Positions 34,484-43,056 are shown, numbered from the stretch's first letter. The stretch is DNA of 64,000 nt from Firmicutes bacterium AM55-24TS (GCA_003460745.1 QTVU01000009.1:12018-76017), one strand, 5' to 3'. Translations and numbers: made by a program. Notes: generated from the letters alone by a model not told the origin.

Positions 34484-35416
34484 TCAACATAAATCACACA
34501 TATCGTGCTTAACTCTGTTCGTCAATGACGTTTCAGCGGTTTTTGATACGTTGTATAATGATGATATTAAATATGATGTTTTGCTGTGAATTTTATAATT
34601 TATATTATTGAACTCCAGTAACAGAGTTTCTATTTTTTCATACGTCAGTTGTTTATACCGTATCCGTACTATCTCTGATGGAATTTCTTTCTTTTCGATT
34701 TTATAAGACGGAGTATCCAACAACATAACATCAGCCATAACCTCAACAATGTCGTTAATTATGCCCGTGTCGTTGGTAAGGATTAAACTGTCATATGAAA
34801 TTTGCGATTTTATCTGTGAAATTGTTTTATTGTATTTTTCAATCCAACTTTCAGTTGGGGGATGTGAAAGTTTTTCAGATTGATTGATAGAATTGATATT
34901 ATTAAAATCAGTATTATTTATATCAGTATAATTACATTTCGACTGTCGAAAGTCTGCATTTTCGACTTCCGAAACTCTTGACTTTCGATTTTCAAAAGTC
35001 TGCACTTTTGATTTTCCGAAGTCTTGATTTTCGTTTACCGAAACTATTGATTTCTCAATATCATTATTAGAATTAATAAATTTTTTGAGATATATTTTCG
35101 ACGGCTTTCCTTGACCTTGCTTAACACGTTCAATTAAACCAATCCCTTTAAGTTCCGCAACTAATTTTGTTGCTTTTTCTGTTTTGCAATTCATCTGCTC
35201 CATTATGTCATTCACCGTAAAAAATATGTACGCACGATTCTGCTCATCAAACCAACCGTTACGAATTGATAACCCCATACGGTCCAGCATAAGACCATAG
35301 AGCAATTTTGCACTGTCTGATACTTTTTTAAATTGTTGAGATGTTATAAGCACTTTCGGTATTCTGTAAAACGTAAACTGTTCTGCCTCATCACCATAAA
35401 AATAATCAAACTGCAT
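34484..35416 (-). CDS. RepA_N-type replication initiator
   Basis: A 310-residue initiator of the RepA_N family. The N-terminal domain has the family start (MQFDYFYGDEAEQFTFYRIP), then AKLLYGLMLDRMGLSIRN, NGWFDEQNRAYIFFTVNDIM and KLVAELKGIGLIERVKQG, a winged-helix DNA-binding domain. A variable Asn/Ser-rich middle (about 115-180) follows, coded by the 23-bp iterons, and a helical C-terminus completes it. RepA_N proteins start replication of low-copy Gram-positive plasmids from an origin inside their own gene. On an ICE it would allow replication of the excised circle. The ribosome site is GGGGGTAACAGATT. Confidence 0.88.
   Translation of the reverse strand: MQFDYFYGDEAEQFTFYRIPKVLITSQQFKKVSDSAKLLYGLMLDRMGLSIRNGWFDEQNRAYIFFTVNDIMEQMNCKTEKATKLVAELKGIGLIERVKQGQGKPSKIYLKKFINSNNDIEKSIVSVNENQDFGKSKVQTFENRKSRVSEVENADFRQSKCNYTDINNTDFNNINSINQSEKLSHPPTESWIEKYNKTISQIKSQISYDSLILTNDTGIINDIVEVMADVMLLDTPSYKIEKKEIPSEIVRIRYKQLTYEKIETLLLEFNNINYKIHSKTSYLISSLYNVSKTAETSLTNRVKHDMCDLC
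34928..35065. repeat. Five 23-bp iterons inside the rep gene, probable replication origin
   Basis: Units of exactly 23 bases start at 34951, 34974, 34997, 35020 and 35043 (the last degenerate), with a partial copy before them. Their core is AGTCTGCATTTTCGA with small changes. Because 23 is not divisible by 3, each copy is read in a different frame, so the repeat is kept for its DNA and not for protein. RepA_N plasmids carry their origin in this part of rep. Confidence 0.75.
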
Positions 35417-35518
35417 AATCTGTTACCCCCATTTTAAAGACTGCCAATATTTTCACCTTCTAACTTTACTTTTATATAAAAAAGCCAAATGTATTTTATT
35501 CATACATTCAGCTAATTT

Positions 35519-35549
35519 CCCATTATACCAATCGGGCGTTTCGATATGT
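35519..35549 (-). promoter_or_regulatory. Probable promoter of the rep-parB genes
   Basis: On the minus strand an extended -10 element TGGTATAAT lies about 110 bases before the rep start. The -35 position (TACATA) is poor, as is common with extended -10 promoters. Confidence 0.5.
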
Positions 35550-35602
35550 ACTAATCGTATTCAAAATTATGTAATCATTTCAACTCCTTTAATTTGGACA
35601 AT

Positions 35603-35636
35603 AAAAAAGAGAGTACCTATTATAAAGTACCCTCTT
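35603..35636 (-). terminator. Terminator after the integrase gene
   Basis: AAGAGAGTAC (35607-35616) pairs with GTACCCTCTT (35627-35636) with one mismatch; a T-run follows on the minus strand just after the integrase stop. Confidence 0.8.
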
Positions 35637-35653
35637 AAAAATTAAGTTTCTAC

Positions 35654-36832
35654 TTATTTAAATGCGTCAAAGGTAACTGATGATTCTAATGCGTTTCTTG
35701 CTAATGCTCCCATTTTTTCTGTGACGTGAGTGTAATATTTCAGTGTAAATTCAAGTTTTGAATGTCCAAGCATTTCTTGAACGTACCTCGGACTTATTCC
35801 GCTCTCTGCAAGAATAGTAGCATATGTATGACGCAAATTATGAAATTTAAACTGTATTCCTAAATCATCTCTTATTGTACGGGATAAGAATTTTATGCTA
35901 TTGGTTGTAAGCATTTCGCCATTTGTTTTAACATTTACAAAGTCTGTTACTTCTATAAGGTTTTCTTTGTTCTTAATCAATCTTTCTGTAACAAAATTTC
36001 GCTTATATCCGTCGCCATAAATAGCTCGATTTTCGTCCTGCTGTGCTTTTAAATTCTTTAAATAAGTACAAAAGCTATCTGTTATATTTACACTGCGATA
36101 AGCATTTTTTGTTTTCAGCGGGCAGAAACACCATTTTTTATCTTGAAACAGTAACTGTTTTTTTACGGCTATTTTTTTATTCTCAAAGTCAACATTGCTC
36201 CATTGTAATCCGAAAACCTCACTTTCACGAAGTCCTGTATTTAATGCGATAAAGAATGAAGTAATAACATTTGTGTTTTGCAGTCTATTGCTCATTTGCA
36301 ATAATTCTTCATTTGTATATGAACGTATTTCTCCAACGTGGCGTGGGTCAGGCGGTGTGGTAACTTCTTCGAAAATATCTTTTTTCGTATATTTTCGTTT
36401 ATAGGCATATCCAAATAAAACTTTCAAGAATTTATAAAGCCCTTTTACATATTCCTCGCTGTACTTTGTCATCTTTTCATTTATAAAATCATCTATACTG
36501 TTTGCACCTATTTGATACATATAAAATGAATCGAATCTATTAGCGAAATGATTTCTATACAATGATTTATATCTTACGATTGTTGCATAGGCTCTGGTTG
36601 CCGGAGCTTCCTTTTCTATAAACTCCGTATAAACCTCTTGAAAAGTTATTTTTTGATTTTCAACATAATCACCAGTTTTATTATACTGATAAACAACGTC
36701 GTTAAGAGCTTTTACAGCCTCTTTTTTTGTTTTGTAGCCGCTTTTTTCAACTTGATGTCTTTTTCCGTTGTGTATTCCGAAATCAACACGATATGACCAC
36801 GTTGCCCCTTTTTTTCTTACACTTCCTTGCAT
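35654..36832 (-). CDS. Tyrosine recombinase (ICE integrase)
   Basis: A 392-residue phage/Tn916-type integrase. The N-terminal ~60 residues (MQGSVRKKGATWSYRVDFG, then GYKTKKEAVKAL) form the arm-site-binding domain, followed by a SAM-like core-binding domain. The catalytic domain shows the first arginine in NTGLRESEVFGLQW (about 197), the HxxR box in FHNLRHTYATIL (about 330), the histidine in EMLGHSKLEFTL and the nucleophile in KYYTHV (about 366), so all key residues are present. The ribosome site is a perfect AAGGAGG. It is the last ICE gene before the chromosome and reads inward from the att region. No small excisionase gene is visible next to it. Confidence 0.95.
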   Translation of the reverse strand: MQGSVRKKGATWSYRVDFGIHNGKRHQVEKSGYKTKKEAVKALNDVVYQYNKTGDYVENQKITFQEVYTEFIEKEAPATRAYATIVRYKSLYRNHFANRFDSFYMYQIGANSIDDFINEKMTKYSEEYVKGLYKFLKVLFGYAYKRKYTKKDIFEEVTTPPDPRHVGEIRSYTNEELLQMSNRLQNTNVITSFFIALNTGLRESEVFGLQWSNVDFENKKIAVKKQLLFQDKKWCFCPLKTKNAYRSVNITDSFCTYLKNLKAQQDENRAIYGDGYKRNFVTERLIKNKENLIEVTDFVNVKTNGEMLTTNSIKFLSRTIRDDLGIQFKFHNLRHTYATILAESGISPRYVQEMLGHSKLEFTLKYYTHVTEKMGALARNALESSVTFDAFK

Positions 36833-37174
36833 ATGAATTCCTCCTTGATTATTACTTTTATTTTATTATATCAAGATAGCGGTAGAAATCTGAAGTCAAC
36901 GAAATAGAATATTTATTTCCCACAAAAAATATTTTTTTAAGCCCGTTAAGCAGCATAGCTATGCGGTTTTTGGGGCTTTTTGTGGGAAATGATTTTTTTC
37001 ACGCATTTTTATTGATTTTTCCCACGGATTTCCCACACGGAGAAAAAATACGTTTAGATACAAAAAAACACGATTAACCTAAATTGGATAATCGTGTTTC
37101 GTGAACAAGCCGTACAAATGGCTTATCTATGCGGTTTGTAAAGAGTATCTATTTGTATCTAATCGTATCTTAGA
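36833..37174. other. Probable attachment-site region at the ICE right end
   Basis: This gene-free stretch holds four copies of TTTCCCAC: 36916 (plus), 36982-36989 (inverted), 37018 and 37029 (plus, 11 bases apart). The first two are part of 14-bp perfect arms (36915-36928 and 36977-36990) around a nested GCATAGCTATGC palindrome. These look like integrase arm-binding sites. A TTAGATACAAA/TTTGTATCTAA inverted pair (37053-37063, 37152-37162) lies nearer to the rubrerythrin gene. The exact crossover core cannot be fixed without the left end. Confidence 0.55.
37062..37099 (-). terminator. Terminator downstream of reverse rubrerythrin
   Basis: Eleven-base perfect arms AAACACGATTA (37066-37076) and TAATCGTGTTT (37089-37099) are followed on the minus strand by seven T. 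It lies 76 bases after the rubrerythrin stop. Confidence 0.75.
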
Positions 37175-37729
37175 TTAACCAAAATATCTCTTTAACATAC
37201 CTTCAAAGCCTTTGCCGTGTCTTGCCTCGTCTTTTGCCATTTCGTGAACTGTGTCGTGAATAGCGTCATAGCCAAGTTCTTTTGCTCTCTTTGCAAGTTC
37301 AAGTTTACCTGCTGTTGCACCACATTCAGCTTCTGCTCTAAGTTCAAGATTTTTCTTTGTTGACGGAGTTACAACTTCGCCAAGAAGTTCGGCAAATTTT
37401 GCTGCGTGTTCAGCTTCTTCCAAAGCGGCTCTCATATAAAATTCGCCGATTTCAGGGTAACCCTCGCGTATTGCCTGTCTGCTCATTGCGATATACATAC
37501 CGACTTCTGTACATTCACCTTCAAAATTAGCCTTTAGACCTTCGTAAACATCAGCTTCAACCTGATCTTTTGCACCTACTCCGATAACGTGTTCACATAC
37601 AAAGTTTAGTGCAGTACCCTCTTCCATAACAGTGAACTTTGAACCCGGAACACCGCACTGTGGACATTTTTCAGGTGGTTCGTTACCCTCGTGAACATAA
37701 CCGCATACCGGACATACATACTTTTTCAT
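37175..37729 (-). CDS. Reverse rubrerythrin (rubredoxin-rubrerythrin peroxidase)
   Basis: A 184-residue non-haem di-iron peroxidase for oxidative defence in anaerobes. The domain order is reversed compared with classical rubrerythrin: the rubredoxin iron site comes first (CPVCGY near residue 6 and CPQCGVPG near 22), then the four-helix di-iron domain with [19 protein letters not shown] and [11 protein letters not shown] carrying the Glu and His ligands. This is the form studied as reverse rubrerythrin in clostridia, which reduces hydrogen peroxide with electrons from NADH via rubredoxin-type carriers. It lies 24 bases after the PerR-like regulator gene, so the two are probably co-transcribed and derepressed by peroxide. 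Confidence 0.92.
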   Translation of the reverse strand: MKKYVCPVCGYVHEGNEPPEKCPQCGVPGSKFTVMEEGTALNFVCEHVIGVGAKDQVEADVYEGLKANFEGECTEVGMYIAMSRQAIREGYPEIGEFYMRAALEEAEHAAKFAELLGEVVTPSTKKNLELRAEAECGATAGKLELAKRAKELGYDAIHDTVHEMAKDEARHGKGFEGMLKRYFG

Positions 37730-37753
37730 AATAAATTTCCTCCTTAGAATTAA

Positions 37754-38137
37754 TTATTTTTTTTTTACTACTACAATTTTCGCAGATACCGTAAAATATA
37801 GCGAATAGTCTTCTATATCTGCATTTAATTTTTCCGCCGCTTGATTTTTTATCTCGTCCATACCGTCTAAATCAACATCGTATATTTTGTCACACTTATT
37901 ACATACGAAATGAAAATGTCGGTGGACAAAACCGTCGAAATGTTCTTTGTTTGCGGAAGTGCTGATTTTTAAAATATCTCCATTTTCCGCAAGCTGTGCA
38001 AGGTTTCTGTATACAGTTCCAAGACTGATGTTAGGAAATTCCTTGCGCAGATTTTCGTACAGCCAATCAGCCGACGGGTGGGAGCGTGTACTTCTAAGCA
38101 GCGTTAGAAGTGCCTCACGCTGTTTTGAATACTTCAT
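37754..38137 (-). CDS. PerR/Fur-family regulator with frameshifted 3' end
   Basis: A metal-dependent repressor as read, 127 residues. The winged-helix domain (YSKQREALLTLLRSTRSHPS through ISLGTVYRNLAQLAENG) and the metal-binding HRHFHFVCNKC block are normal. The C-terminus is not: it ends SLYFTVSAKIVVVKKK, whereas one extra T in the T-run at 37793-37796 would give YFYGICENC, the second zinc-binding CxxC of the family. A single-base deletion or sequencing error is the likely cause; in the restored frame the stop would also need one A fewer in the A10 run. The start at 38137 has AAGGAGTG upstream. The gene is probably autoregulated through the palindrome over its own promoter region. Confidence 0.82.
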   Translation of the reverse strand: MKYSKQREALLTLLRSTRSHPSADWLYENLRKEFPNISLGTVYRNLAQLAENGDILKISTSANKEHFDGFVHRHFHFVCNKCDKIYDVDLDGMDEIKNQAAEKLNADIEDYSLYFTVSAKIVVVKKK

Positions 38138-38160
38138 ACATTTCACTCCTTCAAAATCAA

Positions 38161-38219
38161 TAATGATAATCATTACTGATTTATGAGTTCATTATAACAG
38201 ACGTTTTTCGGTTTGTCAA
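38161..38219 (-). promoter_or_regulatory. Perfect sigma-A promoter with PerR/Fur operator
   Basis: On the minus strand TTGACA (38214-38219) and TATAAT (38191-38196) have a 17-base spacer. Downstream, at 38161-38175, lies TAATGATAATCATTA, a perfect 7-1-7 palindrome of the PerR/Fur type. Its place between the transcription start and the gene start fits autorepression of the regulator-rubrerythrin operon. Confidence 0.85.
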
Positions 38220-38272
38220 TAGTTTTTTGAAATAAATTTAGATTAATTTTGTGTAAATTTGATTTTGGGTGT

Positions 38273-38470
38273 TGCCACCACTCCTCAGGGAGAGAAAAAA
38301 GGCTCCCATAGAGGGGAGCAGTCGGCACAGCTGACTGAGGGGGTATGTAGGACGACCGATAATCGCGTGTGTGTAATAATGCCACCACTCCGTCACTGCG
38401 TGCCACCACTCCTCAGGGGGAGAAAAAAGGCTCCCATAGAGGGGAGCAGTCGGCACAGCCGACTGAGGGG
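38273..38470. repeat. Two copies plus a fragment of a ~70-bp palindromic intergenic repeat
   Basis: Copies at 38273-38343 and 38401-38470 are nearly identical; a third, truncated copy (TGCCACCACTCC) starts at 38380. Each holds the hairpins GGCTCCC-ataga-GGGGAGC and CAGTC..GACTG. This looks like a REP or MITE-type dispersed repeat. No other gene or signal is visible in the 38220-38520 gap. Confidence 0.75.
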
Positions 38471-38531
38471 TGGTTTCGCACATTGCAAAATACTTTTTTA
38501 TTCTAAAATTTACGATATTTTTTGATTAGTC

Positions 38532-38560
38532 TTGATTTTATCGGCGGTTTATAATATAAT
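38532..38560 (+). promoter_or_regulatory. Sigma-A promoter of purC
   Basis: TTGATT (38532-38537) and TATAAT (38555-38560) with a 17-base spacer, about 40 bases before the purC start. Confidence 0.8.
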
Positions 38561-38601
38561 ATAGAAGTAAAATTATGTTTACAGGAAAGGAACTGATAAA
38601 T

Positions 38602-39309
38602 ATGAAGAAAATGGAACAGCTTTACGAAGGAAAAGCAAAGAAGGTTTTTAAAACTGATGACGAAAATCTTTACATCGTTGATTACAAAGATGACGCAACT
38701 GCATTTAACGGTCTTAAAAAAGGTCAAATTGCAGGTAAGGGTGTTGTGAACAACAAAATGTCAAACTTCCTTATGCAAATTATGGAAAAGAACGGTATCC
38801 CTACTCACTTTGTTGAAGAAATTTCAGACAGAGAAACTGTTGTTAAGAGAGTAGAAATCGTACCTTTGGAAGTAATCATCAGAAATATTGCGGCAGGTAG
38901 TTTTTCAAAGCGTTTCGGCGTTGAAGAAGGCAAGAAATTAAACTGCACAACTTTGGAATACTGTCTAAAGAACGACGACCTTGGCGATCCTATGATTAAC
39001 GATTATCAGATTATCGCTATCGGTGCCGCTACTAAAGAGGATCTTGATACTATTGCTGACCTTACTTTTAAAGTAAATGATGTTCTAAAAGCATATTTTG
39101 AAAGTATTAATATAGAACTTGTTGATTTCAAGATTGAGTTCGGTAAAACTCCTGACGGTCAGATTATTCTTGCGGATGAAATCTCACCTGACACTTGCCG
39201 TCTATGGGACGCTACAACTCACGAAAAACTTGACAAAGACCGTTTCAGACGTGATATGGGCAATGTTGAAGAGGCATATGCAGAGGTATTTAAACGTCTT
39301 GGACTATAA
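38602..39309 (+). CDS. purC: Phosphoribosylaminoimidazole-succinocarboxamide synthase (SAICAR synthetase)
   Basis: PurC joins aspartate to CAIR with ATP in purine biosynthesis. The 235-residue protein is of normal bacterial length. It starts [20 protein letters not shown], the nucleotide-binding start of the family, and contains [37 protein letters not shown] and [14 protein letters not shown], all highly conserved. The start at 38602 has AAAGGAA upstream; an earlier in-frame ATG lies before that site. It is the first gene of a purine cluster with purB and purA, behind its own promoter. Confidence 0.96.
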   Translation: MKKMEQLYEGKAKKVFKTDDENLYIVDYKDDATAFNGLKKGQIAGKGVVNNKMSNFLMQIMEKNGIPTHFVEEISDRETVVKRVEIVPLEVIIRNIAAGSFSKRFGVEEGKKLNCTTLEYCLKNDDLGDPMINDYQIIAIGAATKEDLDTIADLTFKVNDVLKAYFESINIELVDFKIEFGKTPDGQIILADEISPDTCRLWDATTHEKLDKDRFRRDMGNVEEAYAEVFKRLGL

Positions 39310-39317
39310 TTAAGTGT

Positions 39318-39420
39318 AGACCGAATTAAATTGCCCGGCTCACCGCTTTTTGCCGAGGGCAGTGCATATGTACGGCACCGTCGACTGCAAAGTGGCAATC
39401 AAAGCGATTTTCTTCGGTCT
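39318..39420 (+). other. Structured leader between purC and purB (candidate cis-regulatory RNA)
   Basis: An 8-bp closing stem (AGACCGAA 39318-39325 with TTCGGTCT 39413-39420) encloses a second stem (ATTGCC 39330-39335 with GGCAAT 39394-39399). Inside are two hairpins, CGGC/GCCG (39336-39355) and GCAGTGC/GCAC..ACTGC (39359-39388). The whole forms a branched fold that ends about 27 bases before purB. It does not show the conserved core of the purine, PRPP or ZTP riboswitches. Confidence 0.45.
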
Positions 39421-39447
39421 TATAAAAAATTTAGAGGAGTAAATGAA

Positions 39448-40880
39448 ATGGCAACAAATACTTACGAAAGTCCGTTAAACTCACGTTACGCGTCAAAGGA
39501 AATGCAGTACATTTTTTCTCCGGACAAGAAATTCTCAACTTGGAGAAAACTTTGGATTGCACTTGCCGAAAGTGAAAAAGAACTTGGACTTGATATAACA
39601 GACAAACAGATTGCTCAAATGAAAGAGCATATTTACGATATTAATTATGATGTTGCAAAGGCTCGTGAAAAGGAAGTTCGTCACGATGTAATGTCGCACG
39701 TTTACGCATATGGCGTACAGTGCCCGGACGCAAAGCCTATTATTCACTTGGGTGCAACAAGTTGTTATGTCGGTGACAACACTGATATTATCATAATGAC
39801 AGAGGCTATGCAGCTTGTTAAGAAAAAGCTTGTATGTCTTATCGGAGAGCTTGCAAAGTTTGCAAAGGAATATAAGGATTTGCCGACATTGGCATTTACT
39901 CATTTTCAGCCGGCACAGCTACAACAGTAGGTAAGCGTGCGTCATTGTGGCTTGAAGATTTGCTTATGGACCTTGAGGACGTTGATTATCAGCTTTCAAA
40001 GGCAAAGCTTTTGGGCTGTAAGGGTACAACGGGTACACAGGCAAGTTTCCTTGAACTTTTTGAGGGGGACCATGAAAAATGTAAAATGCTTGACAAGAAG
40101 ATTGCCGAAAAAATGGGTTATGAAGAATCATTCCCTGTAAGCGGTCAGACATATCCGAGAAAACTTGACTCTCAAATGCTTAATACATTGAGCCTTATCG
40201 CACAGAGTGCGTACAAGTTCTCAAACGACATCAGACTTCTTCAACACTTAAAGCAGATTGAAGAACCGTTTGAAAAGTCGCAAATCGGTTCATCGGCAAT
40301 GGCTTATAAGAGAAACCCTATGAGAAGTGAAAGAATCGGCTCTCTTGCAAGATATGTAATAGTAGACGCACTTAATCCGGCAATTACTGCATCAACACAA
40401 TGGTTTGAAAGAACTCTTGATGACAGTGCAAATAAGCGAATTTCAGTTCCTGAGGCTTTTCTTGCAGTAGATGCTATTCTCAGCTTGTACATCAACGTTG
40501 TTGACGGACTTGTGGTATATGATAAAGTAATCAATCAGCAGTTTATGCGTGAAATTCCGTTTATGGCTACTGAAAATATTATGATGGATGCCGTTAAAAA
40601 AGGCGGCGACAGACAGGATTTACACGAAAAAATCAGAGTATATTCTATGGAGGCGGGAAAGACTGTTAAAATGGAGGGTAAGGAAAACAACCTTGCCGAA
40701 CTTATCGCCGGTGATCCTGCATTCGGTTTGACTTTGGAAGAAATTAATGCTGTTATGAAACCTGAAAATTTTGTCGGACGTGCTCCGCAGCAGGTTGAAG
40801 ATTTCTTAAAGGATTACGTTGAGCCTGTTCTTGAAAAGAACAAGGATTTACTTGGTATTGAAGTTGAAATTAACGTCTGA
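39448..40880 (+). CDS. purB: Adenylosuccinate lyase, split by a one-base deletion
   Basis: PurB cleaves succinyl groups from SAICAR and adenylosuccinate. The start at 39448 (MATNTYESPLNSRYAS) has GAGGAG upstream. The reading runs normally through IIHLGATSCYVGDNTD and TLAFTHFQPAQ, then meets a TAG at 39928-39930. The rest (VGKRASLWLEDLL, the signature GSSAMAYKRNP near 40300, and the C-terminus) continues in another frame to 40880. Adding one C beside 39919 restores FQPAQPTTVGKR and a 477-residue enzyme of normal length. As the enzyme is needed for all adenine synthesis, a sequencing error is more likely than a true null. Confidence 0.93.
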
Positions 40881-40912
40881 TTTATTTGAAATATAAATTT
40901 AGAGGTAATTAT

Positions 40913-41728
40913 ATGAAGAAAATTATATTTTGCCTTGTTGCGGTTTGTATGGCTGCGATGTCGTTTGTGACCGTACACTGCGAGGATAATATTAAAGTGA
41001 TACTTGACGGCAAAACGCTTGAATTTGACGTTCAGCCACAAATTATAGACGAACGCACACTTGTGCCTATGCGTGTGATATTCGAGGCATTGGGCGCGGA
41101 TGTTGAGTGGGAAGAGGAAACTCAGACTATCAACACAAGACGTTCGGATACTGATTTGTTTTATATCAGTATGCGTGTGGGTGACAAGACAATTCATAAG
41201 GAGTCGGTTGAGGCGAACTTGCCGACATCAAACGATATTGAACTTGATGTACCGCCGATGATTATAGACGGGCGTACGCTTGTTCCTGTTCGTGCGGTTT
41301 CGGAGTGCTTTGGCTGTAAGGTAGAGTGGAACGGCGAAAGTCGAACTGTTATTATTGAAAGCAATTCTGACAATAATACAGATACTGACGTGCCGACACC
41401 GTCACCGACAGAAACGCCTGTCAATTCAGTTAATACAATCGAATATAACGTCGATAATGAGCAGTATGCAAGTTATATGAAAGAATTTAAAATTCTTGAC
41501 GCGGTAAAAAATTCGGACGGCAACTATGATATAACATACACACTTCAAACATATCTTGAAGGTCGTGGTTTGGTTGTGGTTGAATTTAGGTGCCTTGATG
41601 AAAACGGCAGTGAAGTTGACAGATTCGGCGGAGCATTCCAAGGCACAGATTATACATGGAGCGCTCAAGAGGCGAAAACAACAATTTCCGGTAAAACAAC
41701 ACGCATTGAGCTTGTAATTGAAAAATAA
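40913..41728 (+). CDS. Secreted protein with copper-amine-oxidase-N-like (stalk) domains
   Basis: A 271-residue exported protein. A signal peptide (about 1-23) precedes two copies of the copper amine oxidase N-terminal domain motif (IIDERTLVPMRVIFEALGADVEW and IIDGRTLVPVRAVSECFGCKVEW in pattern), a Thr/Pro linker near residues 160-175, then a C-terminal beta domain of about 90 residues. Such domains act as wall-binding or stalk modules in clostridia and have no oxidase activity by themselves. The gene sits between purB and purA, to which it has no obvious functional link. The start is chosen at 40913 behind AGAGGTAATT. Confidence 0.85.
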   Translation: MKKIIFCLVAVCMAAMSFVTVHCEDNIKVILDGKTLEFDVQPQIIDERTLVPMRVIFEALGADVEWEEETQTINTRRSDTDLFYISMRVGDKTIHKESVEANLPTSNDIELDVPPMIIDGRTLVPVRAVSECFGCKVEWNGESRTVIIESNSDNNTDTDVPTPSPTETPVNSVNTIEYNVDNEQYASYMKEFKILDAVKNSDGNYDITYTLQTYLEGRGLVVVEFRCLDENGSEVDRFGGAFQGTDYTWSAQEAKTTISGKTTRIELVIEK

Positions 41729-41781
41729 GTTATGAAATTAAAAATCAGGCAAACGCTTGGTTAGCATAGGAGGACAAATAC

Positions 41782-43056
41782 ATGGTAAAAGCAATAGTTG
41801 GTGCAAACTGGGGCGATGAAGGTAAGGGCAAGATTACAGATATGCTTGCTGCTGACAGTGACATCGTAATCAGATTTCAGGGCGGTGCAAACGCAGGTCA
41901 CACTATTATAAACGAATACGGAAAATTTGCATTGCATCTTCTTCCGTCAGGTTCATTCAATCAGAATGTAACAAATATGATCGGAAACGGTGTTGCACTT
42001 GATATTCCTGAACTTATAAAGGAAATTGACGAGGTCGTAAAACGTGGTGTTCCGAAGCCGAACATTGTTGTGTCAGAAAGAACACAGGTTCTTATGCCTT
42101 ATCACAAGTTGTTTGACCAGTACGAAGAAGAAAGACTTTCAGACCGTCAGTTCGGTTCTACAAAGTCAGGTATAGCACCGTTCTTCTCAGATAAATTTTC
42201 AAAAATCGGTTTTCAGGTTTGGGAACTTTTCGAGCCTGAAAGACTAAAGGAAAAGATTAAGAACGTAATCGAAGTAAAAAATCTTATGCTTGAACATATC
42301 TATCATAAACCGCTATTGGACGCAGACGAGCTTTTCAATACACTTATGGAATATGCCGATATGATTAGGCCGTATGTGATTGATTCGGTTGCATTTATGC
42401 ACAACGCAATCAAAGAGGGTAAGAAAATTCTTTTGGAAGGTCAGCTTGGCTCACTGAAAGATCCTGATTTCGGTATTTATCCGATGACAACTTCTTCATC
42501 TACTCTTGCCGGTTACGGTGCGGTTGGTGCAGGTATTCCTCCGTATGAAATTACAGACATAATTACAGTTGTAAAAGCATATTCATCAGCAGTTGGTGCA
42601 GGTGCATTTGTTTCGGAAATATTTGGCGAAGAGGCAGATGAACTTAGAAGACGCGGCGGTGACGGCGGTGAATTCGGTGCTACAACAGGCAGACCGAGAC
42701 GTATGGGTTGGTTCGACTGTGTTGCGTCACGTTACGGCTGTCGTGTACAGGGTACAACTCAAGTTGCATTTACTGTACTTGACGTACTTGGTTATCTTGA
42801 TGAAATTCCTGTATGTGTGGGATATGAAGTTGACGGTGAAGTTATCAGAGATTTCCCTACAACAAACAAGCTTGAAAGAGCAAAGCCTGTTTTGAAAGTT
42901 CTTCCGGGTTGGAAATCTGACATCAGAGGTATCAAGAAATATGAGGACTTACCGGAAAATTGCCGTAAGTACATCGAATTTGTTGAAAAAGAACTTGAAG
43001 TGCCTATTAAGATTGTTTCTAACGGTCCTTCAAGAGAAGATATTATATTGAAATAA
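41782..43056 (+). CDS. purA: Adenylosuccinate synthetase
   Basis: PurA converts IMP and aspartate to adenylosuccinate using GTP, the first step to AMP. The 424-residue protein has the nucleotide-binding start VGANWGDEGKGKITD, the IMP loop FQGGANAGHT, EGQLGSLKDPDFGIYP-like P-loop region near residue 220 and TGRPRRMGWFDC near 305. The length is normal and the frame is intact. GGAGGAC lies in front of the ATG. With purB in the same cluster it completes the AMP branch; IMP cyclohydrolase and the earlier steps are not in the window. Confidence 0.96.
   Translation: MVKAIVGANWGDEGKGKITDMLAADSDIVIRFQGGANAGHTIINEYGKFALHLLPSGSFNQNVTNMIGNGVALDIPELIKEIDEVVKRGVPKPNIVVSERTQVLMPYHKLFDQYEEERLSDRQFGSTKSGIAPFFSDKFSKIGFQVWELFEPERLKEKIKNVIEVKNLMLEHIYHKPLLDADELFNTLMEYADMIRPYVIDSVAFMHNAIKEGKKILLEGQLGSLKDPDFGIYPMTTSSSTLAGYGAVGAGIPPYEITDIITVVKAYSSAVGAGAFVSEIFGEEADELRRRGGDGGEFGATTGRPRRMGWFDCVASRYGCRVQGTTQVAFTVLDVLGYLDEIPVCVGYEVDGEVIRDFPTTNKLERAKPVLKVLPGWKSDIRGIKKYEDLPENCRKYIEFVEKELEVPIKIVSNGPSREDIILK

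Noticed and set aside
35570..35600. Ribosome-site-like AAAGGAGTTGAAATG before the rep region
   Set aside because: The frame stops after three codons (ATG ATT ACA TAA), so it is not a gene.
38173..38525. Several short frames on both strands with GEKKGSHRGEQSAQLT-like words
   Set aside because: They arise from the palindromic intergenic repeat and have no ribosome sites.
39310..39447. Purine, ZTP or PRPP riboswitch before purB
   Set aside because: None of the conserved core bases of these classes are present; only the structure is noted.
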